From positions 1-17,572 of the forward strand of contig DATBWU010000078.1 in NCBI GenBank assembly GCA_036514635.1: 17,572 nucleotides of DNA. The letters are read 5' to 3'. The notes below the pieces were generated by a model. That model did no database searches, was not told the DNA's origin, and saw nothing but the letters and a program-made list of their open reading frames with translations. Position 1 is the first letter of the stretch, and each line of letters starts with the position of its first letter. The DNA comes from DASSFZ01 sp036514635 (GTDB taxonomy: Bacteria; Chloroflexota; Anaerolineae; Fen-1058). The translations under genes and the position numbers were made by a program. This document shows, piece after piece, positions 7,374-13,893 of this stretch.

Positions 7374-7476
7374 GCCATCCAACCACCCAACCATCCAACT
7401 AACCAACCACCCAACCATCCAACTACCCAACCATCCAACTACCCAACTACCCAACCATCCAACTACCCAACCCACC
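7374..7476 (+). repeat. Octamer tandem array (ACYAYCCA), about 12 units
   Basis: An exact 8-nt period runs from 7374 to 7469, with units such as ACCATCCA, ACTACCCA and ACCACCCA, and a last partial unit touches the ATG at 7477. Apart from the first base the plus strand has no G in the whole stretch. The array fills the entire space between the GIY-YIG gene and the glycosyltransferase gene, so the latter has no Shine-Dalgarno sequence. Confidence 0.92.
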
Positions 7477-8733
7477 ATGCCCTATCGTATCCTCATGATC
7501 GCCCCCACGTCGTTCTTCTCCGACTACGGGTGCCACGTCCGAATCTACGAAGAAGCGCGCGCCTTGCAGCGGCACGGTCACACGGTTCAGATCGTCACGT
7601 ACTACAAGGGGCGCGACCTGCCCGGCCTGGACATCGTCCGCACGCGACCCGCGCCCTGGCACGCCGAGTATGAAGTCGGCTCGTCGCGGCACAAGATCGC
7701 GTTCGATGGGCTGCTGTCGTGGACCGCGCTCAAGGCGGCGCGGCGCTTCAAGCCCGACATCATCCACGCCCACCTGCACGAGGGTGCGCTGATCGGATCG
7801 GCCCTGAGCGCGATCGCGCGCGCGCCGCTGGTGTTCGACTTTCAAGGCAGCCTGAGCGGCGAGATGGTCGATCATCGTTTTTTGAATCCCAACGGGCCGG
7901 CGTATCCCATCGTACGCTGGCTGGAGCGGCGCATCAACCATCGACCGCGCGCCATTCTGACCAGCTCGCCGACAGCGCCGCCGCTGCTGCGCGACGAGTT
8001 CGGCGTCGATCCTAAACGCATCATCCCGCTGCCCGACTGTGTAGACACGACGCTCTTCCATCCGCGCGCCGAAGCCGATCGGGCCGAGCGGGCGGCCATC
8101 CGATCGTATCTCGGCGTCCCGCGCGACCGCGATGTCGTCGTGTATCTCGGCCTGTTGGCTCCGTACCAGGGAACCGATCTCTTGATCGAGGCTGCGCAGC
8201 GCGTCGTCGCGCAGCGGCCCAACACGCACTTCTTGATCATGGGCTATCCGGCTCACCTGGGCTACAAAACGATGGCCGAGGCGCGTGGCCTGGGCGCACA
8301 TGCCACGTTCATCGGCAAAGTGCTGTACGAGGACGCGCCGCGCTACCTGCGCTTGGGCGATGTCGCCGTCGCGCCCAAGTTGTCGACGACGGAAGCCAAC
8401 GGCAAAGTGCTGAACTACATGGCGACCGGCCTGCCGACGGTTGCTTTCGATACGCCGATCAACCGGGAGTATATGCGCGATTTCGGTTTCTACGCCCGGC
8501 CCGGCGATGCGACCTCGCTGGCCGAGCGGCTCCTGTCTGTGCTCAACGACCCGGCGGCGCGCGAGCGCGCGGCGCGCGGGCTGCGTGTGCGGGCCGAGTC
8601 GGCCTTCGCCTGGGACGACGCCGCACGCCGCATCGTGGCGGTGTACGATGCGGTGCGCATGCGACGGCGCGGCGAGCGCGCACGGGCGTTGCTCGAACTG
8701 CGGTCGGCATCGGGTAAAGATATTGTGGTGTGA
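7477..8733 (+). CDS. Glycosyltransferase family 4 (GT-B fold)
   Basis: 418 residues with the two-domain GT-B plan. The N-terminal domain opens RILMIAPTSFFSDYGCHVRI and contains KPDIIHAHLHEG, typical of acceptor-side Rossmann strands. The C-terminal, sugar-nucleotide-binding domain shows VVYLGLLAPYQGTDLLIEAA, then TFIGKVLYEDAPRYL. It then has the E-x7-E-like region around E306 (TEANGKVLNYMATGLPTVAF), where the second acidic position is replaced by N or Y. It probably adds a sugar to a cell-surface polysaccharide, glycolipid or S-layer glycan; donor and acceptor cannot be told. ATG 7477 is fixed by the canonical N-terminus, even though the upstream 100 bp is a G-free repeat with no ribosome site. 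A polysaccharide-export permease gene follows after 22 bp. Confidence 0.88.
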   Translation: MPYRILMIAPTSFFSDYGCHVRIYEEARALQRHGHTVQIVTYYKGRDLPGLDIVRTRPAPWHAEYEVGSSRHKIAFDGLLSWTALKAARRFKPDIIHAHLHEGALIGSALSAIARAPLVFDFQGSLSGEMVDHRFLNPNGPAYPIVRWLERRINHRPRAILTSSPTAPPLLRDEFGVDPKRIIPLPDCVDTTLFHPRAEADRAERAAIRSYLGVPRDRDVVVYLGLLAPYQGTDLLIEAAQRVVAQRPNTHFLIMGYPAHLGYKTMAEARGLGAHATFIGKVLYEDAPRYLRLGDVAVAPKLSTTEANGKVLNYMATGLPTVAFDTPINREYMRDFGFYARPGDATSLAERLLSVLNDPAARERAARGLRVRAESAFAWDDAARRIVAVYDAVRMRRRGERARALLELRSASGKDIVV

Positions 8734-8755
8734 TCTAAAAAACACGGATAGGACC

Positions 8756-9574
8756 ATGTGGGCTAGACTGCGTGAGTTGTGGGCGTATCGTGAGCTGATC
8801 CGCAACCTGGTGGTGCGCGATCTCAAGGTGCGCTACAAGAACTCTGCCCTGGGCATCGCCTGGTCGTGGCTCAACCCGCTGCTGATGATGCTGGTGCTGA
8901 CGGTGGTGTTCACCGTCATGGCCGGGCGCGATACCCGGCCCGCTTACCACGTCTTCGTGCTGATCGGCATCCTCGCCTGGAACTTCTTCTCCGCATCGGT
9001 CGTCGGCGCGACCGGCAGCATCGTCAACAACGCGCACCTGATCAAGAAGGTGTACTTTCCCCGCGTCGCGTTGCCGGTGTCCATTGTGTTGTCGAGCATG
9101 ATCAACTTCCTCATCGCGCTGCCGGTCTTCTTCGCGCTGGCGTGGCTGTCGGGTGTGCCGCTCAGCGGGCAGGTGTGGCTGGTGATCTGGCTGCCGATCG
9201 TGCTGTTGGTGCAGATGATCTTCATCGCCGGCATCGGCCTGATCCTGGCGACGGTCAACGTGTTCTACCGCGACATGCAGATCATCATGGAAGTGGTGAT
9301 GCTGGCGTGGTTCTTCCTGACGCCGATCATTTATCCGATCGAGACCGTGCCGGAGACGGCAGTGCTGCTCGGCACGCCGCTCGATCTGCGCCGGCTGCTG
9401 TTCATCCTCAACCCGATGGCGTCGATCATCGCCTCGTACCGCGACGTGCTGTACTTCGGGCGCTTCATCGGGCCGGACTTCTTCGCGCGCACGGCGGTGA
9501 CGGCGATTGTGATCTTGCTGATTGGCTACGCGGTGTTCGACCGCTACTCGCGGAGATTCGCGGAGGAGGTGTAG
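8756..9574 (+). CDS. ABC-2 type polysaccharide/polyol phosphate export permease (Wzm/TagG-like)
   Basis: 272 residues with six predicted membrane segments. The cytoplasmic N-terminus has the hallmark RDLKVRYKNSALGIAWSWLNP of O-antigen and teichoic-acid export permeases. Later comes NVFYRDMQIIMEVVMLAWFF, then the conserved TPIIYP and LNPMASIIASYRDV. The protein would form the membrane channel that moves a lipid-linked glycan outward, together with a Wzt/TagH-type ATPase. No ATPase gene lies beside it; the next gene is an unrelated oxidoreductase. ATG 8756 has GGATAGGA just upstream and gives the normal family N-terminus. The frame is open much further upstream, but that part is a shadow of the glycosyltransferase. 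It shares a 22-bp gap and strand with that gene, supporting a common role in surface glycan assembly. Confidence 0.88.
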   Translation: MWARLRELWAYRELIRNLVVRDLKVRYKNSALGIAWSWLNPLLMMLVLTVVFTVMAGRDTRPAYHVFVLIGILAWNFFSASVVGATGSIVNNAHLIKKVYFPRVALPVSIVLSSMINFLIALPVFFALAWLSGVPLSGQVWLVIWLPIVLLVQMIFIAGIGLILATVNVFYRDMQIIMEVVMLAWFFLTPIIYPIETVPETAVLLGTPLDLRRLLFILNPMASIIASYRDVLYFGRFIGPDFFARTAVTAIVILLIGYAVFDRYSRRFAEEV

Positions 9575-9583
9575 CCGGTCGTC

Positions 9584-9694
9584 GCCCGGAGCTCAAACTC
9601 CGGGCTGAAGGCGTGGAAATCGGCTGAAGCCGATTGGCCGGCAGCCCGGTTGACCGGGCTTCCATGCTTTCAGCCGGACGGTTCACCGCCCGGC
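9584..9694. repeat. Multi-hairpin intergenic repeat (REP/BIME-like)
   Basis: Four nested or adjacent stems: GCCCGGAG (9584-9591) with CTCCGGGC (9598-9605); an outer stem 9603-9618 with 9660-9675 (14 of 16 bases paired, the other two G-T); and inside it AATCGGCT/AGCCGATT (9618-9635) and AGCCCGGT/ACCGGGCT (9643-9660). A last stem is GCCGG (9673-9677) with CCGGC (9690-9694). The layout is nearly symmetrical. It lies just after the permease stop and may also act as a terminator or mRNA 3' end, but there is no T-run. The whole 275-bp gap up to the AOR gene otherwise holds only that gene's promoter. Confidence 0.7.
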
Positions 9695-9755
9695 GTTCCT
9701 GGTGAAGGCGCAGCGCCTGACTTTGGAAAGGCCCTGATGTGAGTCTGTGCAGGAG

Positions 9756-9784
9756 TTGCCGCGTGCCGTCGCGTTGAGTACAAT
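9756..9784 (+). promoter_or_regulatory. Sigma-70-like promoter of the AOR gene
   Basis: TTGCCG (9756-9761) and TACAAT (9779-9784) are separated by exactly 17 bp. Transcription would begin near 9791, about 60 bp before the ATG at 9850, and GGAGG at 9839-9843 is well spaced for translation. Confidence 0.65.
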
Positions 9785-9849
9785 AGTAACTGGCCGCACT
9801 CCCATACTGAGCACACTTCCATAACATAGCACAAGGACGGAGGCCCACC

Positions 9850-11760
9850 ATGTACGGATACGCCGGGCAAATCCTGCTCGTTGATCTGACACGTGGAACA
9901 TTCACGATCGAGAAGCCGGACGAATCGTTCTATCGCACGTACTACGGCGGCAGTGCGATGGGGCTGTATTACCTCTTGAAGAACACGCCGCCCAAAGCCG
10001 ATCCGCTGGGGCCGGAGAACACATTGTCGTTCTTCATCAGCGCGCCGACCGGCGTCGCCATTTCGGGGCAAAGCCGCGCCACCGCGACGGCGAAAAGCCC
10101 GCTCAGCGGGTTGGCCGGCGATTCGCAATCGGGCGGGTTCTGGCCGGCGGAGTTGAAATTCGCCGGGTTCGACGGCATCGTCTTCACCGGCAAGTCGCCC
10201 AGGCCGGTGTACTTGTGGATCAACGAAGGCAAGGCCGAGCTGCGCGACGCAAGCCACCTGTGGGGCACGGGCATGACCACGGGTGAGGTCGAGAAGAAGA
10301 TCAAGGACGACGTGGGCGACTCGAAAGCCGAAGTGATCCAGATCGGCCCATCTGCCGAGAAGGGCGTGCGCTTCGCCAGCATCATGAACATGAGCAATCG
10401 CGCCTTCGGTCGCACCGGGCTGGGGCTGGTGATGGCGAGCAAGAACCTGAAGGCAGTCGCCGTGCGCGGGACGAAGAAGCCGGAGGTGTTCGACAAGCAC
10501 GCCATCACCGAGATGAACAAGTCGGGCACGAAGGACATTCCCACCAACCCCGACGTGAAAGGCTTGCAAGATTACGGCACGGCCAGCGTCGTCGGCTTTC
10601 AGAATACCACCGGCACGTTTCCGACGTTTAACTACAACAGCGGCGTGTTCGAGTTCGCCGACGACATCAGCGGCGAGAAGATGGCCGACACGATCCTGAA
10701 GCAGAACGATACCTGCTTCGCGTGCACCGTGCGCTGCAAGCGCGTCGTCGAGACGGAATACAAGGGCACGAAGATTATCCCGTTCTACGGCGGCCCGGAG
10801 TACGAGACGATCAGCACGTTCGGCTCGTACTGCGGCGTCAACGACCTGATTGCCCTGGCGATGGCGCACCAGATTTGCTCGGAATGGGGCGTCGATACGA
10901 TCGCCTGCGGCGCGACGATCGCGTTTGGGATGGAGCTGTTCGAGAACGACGTGATCACGACAGCGGACACGGGCGGCATCGAATTGAAGTTCGGCAGCGC
11001 CGACGCGATGCTGGCGATCCTCAACCAGATCGTGCGCACGGAAGGCTTCGGCGCGATCCTGGCCGAGGGATCGGAAGCGGCGGCGAAGCAGATCGGTCGA
11101 GGCGCGGGCGAATACCTGATCACCGTGAAGAGTGCGGAGTTGCCCGCGCACATGCCGCAGGTCAAGAAGAGCCTGGCGCTGATCTACGCGGTGAATCCCT
11201 TCGGCGCGGATCATCAATCGTCCGAGCACGATCCGATGTACGCGCCCGATCCCGACAACAACAACGACAACCTATACCTGCGCCGCTTGAAGGTGCTCGG
11301 CCTGGCAAGCCCGCAGCGGGGCCGCGTGATGAACGAGGAGAAAGTGAAGTTCGCTTATCGCACGCAGCTGAACTACTCGTTCCTCGATACGGCGACGCTG
11401 TGCCAGTTCGTGTGGGGGCCGGCGTGGACGCTGTACGGGCCTGACGACGAAGTGGCGATGCTGAAGGCCGTCACCGGCTGGGATGTGACGATCGACGAGA
11501 TTCAGCAGATCGGCGAGCGGCGCTTGAACATGCTGCGCGCCTTCAACGCGCGCGAGGGTGCGGGTCGCGACAAAGATACGCTGCCCAAGAAGGTGCTCAC
11601 CCAGCCGCTGAAGGGCGGCCGGAGTGATAGCCGCCGGGTCGAGCCTGAGGAGCTGGAATTCGCGTTGAACACGTACTACGAGATCGCCGGTTGGGACAAG
11701 ACCACCGGCATGCCGACGAAGACCAAACTGGAAGAACTTGGATTGGGTTGGGTGGTGTGA
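9850..11760 (+). CDS. Aldehyde ferredoxin oxidoreductase (tungsten-dependent)
   Basis: 636 residues, the usual length. AOR enzymes hold a tungsten bis-pterin cofactor and one [4Fe-4S] cluster and oxidise aldehydes to acids with ferredoxin as acceptor, or the reverse. Family marks in order are GYAGQILLVDL at the start, YYGGSAMGLYYLL, SPLSGLAGDSQSGGFW and GRTGLGLVMASKNLKAVAV. The cluster ligands are C289-x2-C292-x3-C296 and the distant C518, in the spacing known from the Pyrococcus furiosus enzyme. It is in the cytoplasm. The start is certain (GGAGG, 6-bp spacing, canonical N-terminus). It stands alone, with its own promoter and a structured 3' end. No ferredoxin, electron-transfer subunit, MoaD or tungstate transporter gene lies next to it. 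The physiological aldehyde is not predictable. Several subfamilies exist, and I cannot place it more finely. Confidence 0.93.
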   Translation: MYGYAGQILLVDLTRGTFTIEKPDESFYRTYYGGSAMGLYYLLKNTPPKADPLGPENTLSFFISAPTGVAISGQSRATATAKSPLSGLAGDSQSGGFWPAELKFAGFDGIVFTGKSPRPVYLWINEGKAELRDASHLWGTGMTTGEVEKKIKDDVGDSKAEVIQIGPSAEKGVRFASIMNMSNRAFGRTGLGLVMASKNLKAVAVRGTKKPEVFDKHAITEMNKSGTKDIPTNPDVKGLQDYGTASVVGFQNTTGTFPTFNYNSGVFEFADDISGEKMADTILKQNDTCFACTVRCKRVVETEYKGTKIIPFYGGPEYETISTFGSYCGVNDLIALAMAHQICSEWGVDTIACGATIAFGMELFENDVITTADTGGIELKFGSADAMLAILNQIVRTEGFGAILAEGSEAAAKQIGRGAGEYLITVKSAELPAHMPQVKKSLALIYAVNPFGADHQSSEHDPMYAPDPDNNNDNLYLRRLKVLGLASPQRGRVMNEEKVKFAYRTQLNYSFLDTATLCQFVWGPAWTLYGPDDEVAMLKAVTGWDVTIDEIQQIGERRLNMLRAFNAREGAGRDKDTLPKKVLTQPLKGGRSDSRRVEPEELEFALNTYYEIAGWDKTTGMPTKTKLEELGLGWVV

Positions 11761-11770
11761 GCAACGAATA

Positions 11771-11834
11771 ACACCTGCAACGAACACACACTTGCACCGC
11801 GCTTGTCCCTTCGGGACAGCGCAAGTGCAGGTGT
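11771..11834. other. Long imperfect hairpin downstream of the AOR gene
   Basis: ACACCTGCA (11771-11779) pairs with TGCAGGTGT (11826-11834), CACTTGC (11789-11795) with GCAAGTG (11821-11827), and TGTCCC with GGGACA around 11804-11818, capped by a TTCG-type loop. The two outer pairings share bases at 11826-11827, so they cannot form completely together. It lies in the 120-bp convergent gap between the AOR and dinB-like genes, probably protecting or ending the AOR transcript. Confidence 0.5.
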
Positions 11835-11851
11835 GCGGTGCAGTGCTCCCG

Positions 11852-11881
11852 TAAACGGATGCCGCATCGTGCATCCGTTTA
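11852..11881 (+). terminator. Probable terminator between convergent genes
   Basis: An 11-bp perfect stem (11852-11862 with 11871-11881) has an 8-nt loop and ends in TTTATT on the plus strand. It abuts the stop codon of the minus-strand DinB-family gene. It most likely ends the AOR transcript; on the minus strand no T-run follows. Confidence 0.55.
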
Positions 11882-12388
11882 TTATCCGTTGCTTCCCTTC
11901 TGTAAATCGAGGTAGCGCACAAAGTCCAGCCCGCCCGGCGAGTGGCCGAACTGCGTCAAGATCATCGCCACCTCGCTGCGATGCTGCGTGGCGTGGTTCA
12001 CTTGATGCCCCATCAATTGCCACAACGGAAAAACGTGCGGCTCCCCGGCGGTGTTGACGAACTCAACCACGCGCCCGAGTTGGGCTTCATCCAGCCCGGC
12101 GACGAACGCGCGCGTGCCCTGTTCGACTTGATCCCACCGGGTGCGGAGCGCGGCGAGATCGGGAAAGTCCGCCGGGTTGAGCATGGCGCGGGGCGACGTT
12201 CCTTGCCAGCGCGATAACCATATCCACTGCGCGCTCAGGATGTGCACCAACGTGTCGTGCACGGAATCGAAACTCGCGCCGGCCCGGACGAAGAACTGCT
12301 CGGCGCTCAGCTGCGCGGCCGTATCGAGGCTGCGCTCGTTAGCCCAGGCGTTGTAGGCGTACAGCGCGCGGATGTAATCGACGATCAT
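11882..12388 (-). CDS. DinB-family metal-binding four-helix protein
   Basis: 168 residues, the usual size of the DinB/YfiT superfamily, which are four-helix bundles holding a metal with three histidines. The ligands here are H49 (DTLVHIL) and H132/H136 (VNHATQHRSE). The N-terminus DYIRALYAYNAWANERSL is also typical. Some relatives are thiol-dependent S-transferases for mycothiol, bacillithiol or similar, and others have no known role. The function of this one is not predictable. A GAAGAGGGG ribosome site precedes the start on the minus strand. The gene is convergent with the AOR gene. Directly upstream on its own strand lie the broken regulator and corrinoid-protein remnants, so it may once have been the last gene of that operon. 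Confidence 0.87.
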   Translation of the reverse strand: MIVDYIRALYAYNAWANERSLDTAAQLSAEQFFVRAGASFDSVHDTLVHILSAQWIWLSRWQGTSPRAMLNPADFPDLAALRTRWDQVEQGTRAFVAGLDEAQLGRVVEFVNTAGEPHVFPLWQLMGHQVNHATQHRSEVAMILTQFGHSPGGLDFVRYLDLQKGSNG

Positions 12389-12437
12389 ATTCCCCTCTTC
12401 GGAAGAAACAGGGTTTGTGTGCTACGGAGACTCCGTC

Positions 12438-12515
12438 GCCTGCACTGATGCGCCGTCGCACCAGCTTGAGGACGGCGTCTTCATCGAGATCGGCCAACAA
12501 TTGGATGAGTCTGTC
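12438..12515 (-). pseudogene. Relic resembling the N-terminus of a corrinoid (B12-binding) protein
   Basis: About 26 codons read DRLIQLLADLDEDAVLKL followed by VRRRISAGDG. This looks like the opening helices of the cap domain (B12-binding_2) of the small corrinoid proteins that partner methyltransferases, which typically begin with a helix of the form LADLDED-V--LV---L--G. After the glycine the similarity ends in a non-family tail, and there is no DxHxxG cobalt-binding motif or B12 domain. It is in the same frame as, and directly joined to, the end of the UTRA remnant. Context supports the reading: a corrinoid-activation gene and a corrinoid methyltransferase gene lie 0.7-3.3 kb away. The match rests on my recall of the family pattern over a short stretch, so it is moderate. 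It may instead be an unrelated low-complexity helix. Confidence 0.5.
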
Positions 12516-12811
12516 CCAGCTAATCGGTCTATCGTCAAAATCATAAAAGAGATGCTCGAGACAGAAGGCCGCCATCGGCTGCGAGGTTTGCAGCAGGCGT
12601 GCTTCTTCGTCGGTTAGGATCGTCGCTTCGATGCAAAGATCGCCGCGCTTGAGGATCGATTCGCTGCCGCCGCTGAATAACTGCTGCAGAGGCGAATATA
12701 GATCGCCCGCTGCCCGACGGCAATCGCCAGTTTGCGCGCCACGCGCTCATCGGCGGTCACGAGGCGCGTTTCAAGCAGATGGACGGTGGTATGTTTCTGA
12801 GACGATGACAT
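12516..12811 (-). pseudogene. Broken GntR-family regulator (UTRA domain remnants)
   Basis: Two pieces of a UTRA effector-binding domain in different frames. Piece 1 (from 12811) reads TTVHLLETRLVTADERVARK, then LAIAVGQRAIYIRL. Piece 2 (about 12690 down to 12516) reads LFSGGSESILKRGDLCIEA, TILTDEEARLLQ and FCLEHLFYDFDDRPISW, the usual end of such domains. The frame changes near 12681-12694, apparently with loss of the middle of the domain. A stop lies two codons before the first ATG, and no winged-helix DNA-binding domain is found upstream. The gene therefore has a missing N-terminus, an internal deletion and a fused C-terminus. GntR/UTRA proteins sense small metabolites, and such a gene would suit the regulation of the neighbouring one-carbon genes; that is inference. 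Confidence 0.68.
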
Positions 12812-12970
12812 TCGTCACTTGATGACTTCCCTATATAAGTGTACAACTGAGCATCTGCATTCTACTTCACCAGGCGTCCGTTTGAACACTGACCTCATCC
12901 TAACCCGGACGAGCCGGAGCCAACAGGGGAATTATACTCGACGCGGGAACCATCTGCGGTTTTGCTCGCC

Positions 12971-13019
12971 GACCGCGTCCTCGCGGTCGATCAGGATAGA
13001 CGCCCGCGTGGACGCGGGC
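12971..13019. repeat. Pair of short perfect GC hairpins
   Basis: GACCGCG (12971-12977) with CGCGGTC (12982-12988), loop TCCT; and GCCCGCG (13002-13008) with CGCGGGC (13013-13019), loop TGGA. Both have 7-bp stems and 4-nt loops and lie 13 bp apart, as in paired REP-like repeats. Confidence 0.6.
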
Positions 13020-13060
13020 TTTGAGCAGCAAAAAGCGCAACTTGTGACCGCGCGCAGTAT

Positions 13061-13132
13061 AACCGCCGAGAACGCAGAGAACGCTGAGCATCCCCAAAAA
13101 ATCTCTGCGCCCTCTGCGTGCTCTGCGGTGAA
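13061..13132. repeat. Imperfect inverted repeat of the CGCAGAG type
   Basis: The left arm 13061-13088 and right arm 13105-13132 match in 22 of 28 positions when folded, with repeated ACGCAGAG units. Such repeats are scattered through many environmental genomes. It lies in the 5' region of the DUF1638 operon. Confidence 0.65.
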
Positions 13133-13133
13133 A

Positions 13134-13154
13134 TCTTTGCACAAAAAGCAAAGA
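13134..13154 (+). promoter_or_regulatory. Hairpin just before the ribosome site of the DUF1638 gene
   Basis: TCTTTGC (13134-13140) pairs perfectly with GCAAAGA (13148-13154) around the loop ACAAAAA. The GAGGTGAGG ribosome site starts 6 bp later at 13160. It could modulate translation or mRNA stability, or be the tail of the neighbouring repeat. Confidence 0.4.
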
Positions 13155-13173
13155 CTGCAGAGGTGAGGTACTA

Positions 13174-13893
13174 ATGCCTGTCGACAAACCGTCTGAACTC
13201 GATCGCTGGTCCCACCTTTACGGCGCGCGCCGCCGGGTCATCGCGTGCGCGACCGTCATCGAGGAGATGCTGCCGTTTCTCCCCGCCGATGTCCCTCGCG
13301 AAGTCCTCGATTTTGGCCTGCACCTTCGCCCCGGCGGACTGAAAAGCGCGCTGCAAGAAAAGATCGACGAAGCCAGTCCCACCGCCGACGTCCTCATGCT
13401 GGGCTATGGCCTGTGCTCGATGGCGATGGTTGGCCTCACGGCGACAACCGCGACACTGGTGATTCCGCGCGTCGACGATTGCATCGCCATCTTCCTGGGG
13501 TCGCGCACGGCCTATCGGGCGCAGGCTGAAAAGGAGCCGGGCACTTATTATCTCACCAAAGGCTGGATCGAAGCCGGCGATAGCCCATTTGATGAGCATC
13601 AGCGTTTGGTCGAAAAGTATGGCGAAGCCAAAGCCGATCGGATGACTGGCCTCATGCTGAAGAATTACACGCGGCTCGGGTTTATCAACACCGGCCAATA
13701 CGAGATTGATCGTTTTCGCGACTACGCCCGGCGCATGGCCGAGAAGTTCAACCTGCGCTACGAAGAGATCGACGGTTCGCCCGCGCTGGTGAGAAAGATG
13801 ATCGAAGGCCCGTGGGACGAAGAGTTTGTCGTCGTGCCGCCAGGCGAGACGATCACCTATGAGATGTTCACACGCTCCGATGGCACTCGATGA
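13174..13893 (+). CDS. DUF1638 domain protein of the corrinoid/one-carbon cluster
   Basis: 239 residues. It matches the DUF1638 pattern: RVIACATVIEEM near the start, VLMLGYGLCSMAMVGL, LVIPRVDDCIAIFLGSR and PGTYYLTKGWIE. Three cysteines (C25, C81, C103) lie in these conserved segments together with R99, D101 and D102, a plausible ligand or active site. The biochemical role is unknown. From general knowledge, DUF1638 genes recur beside corrinoid methyltransferase and activator genes in anaerobes, and that is also the context here. No membrane segment or signal peptide is seen. The start is clear: GAGGTGAGG at 13160-13168, 5 bp before the ATG. The stop overlaps the next start as ATGA, so the two proteins are made together, probably in fixed proportion. 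Confidence 0.85.
   Translation: MPVDKPSELDRWSHLYGARRRVIACATVIEEMLPFLPADVPREVLDFGLHLRPGGLKSALQEKIDEASPTADVLMLGYGLCSMAMVGLTATTATLVIPRVDDCIAIFLGSRTAYRAQAEKEPGTYYLTKGWIEAGDSPFDEHQRLVEKYGEAKADRMTGLMLKNYTRLGFINTGQYEIDRFRDYARRMAEKFNLRYEEIDGSPALVRKMIEGPWDEEFVVVPPGETITYEMFTRSDGTR

Larger units (their letters stand above)
12816..13173. other. Gene-free stretch with several hairpin repeats
   Basis: No credible gene on either strand; open frames here lack family features and cross the repeats. It holds the two short GC hairpins, the CGCAGAG-type inverted repeat and the A/T-loop hairpin listed separately. A TATACT (12933-12938) could be a -10 box for the downstream operon, but no fitting -35 is visible. 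Confidence 0.6.

Noticed and set aside
7374..7476. Possible CRISPR array
   Set aside because: The period is 8 bp with no unique spacers; it is a simple tandem repeat.
7067..7478. Minus-strand open frames rich in V, G and W across the tandem repeats
   Set aside because: They are translations of the octamer and heptamer repeats, with no family features.
7447..8826. Long minus-strand open frame opposite the glycosyltransferase
   Set aside because: Antisense shadow, arginine-rich, partly made of the repeat, with no domain.
9670..11229. Long minus-strand open frame opposite the AOR gene
   Set aside because: It is a GC-rich shadow of a clearly functional gene and has no recognisable domain.
12417..12617. 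Plus-strand small open frame opposite the pseudogene
   Set aside because: The minus strand carries recognisable UTRA and corrinoid-like residues; the plus frame is a shadow.
12819..13166. Plus-strand open frame of 115 codons before the DUF1638 gene
   Set aside because: It is composed of hairpin repeats and has no family features or good ribosome site.
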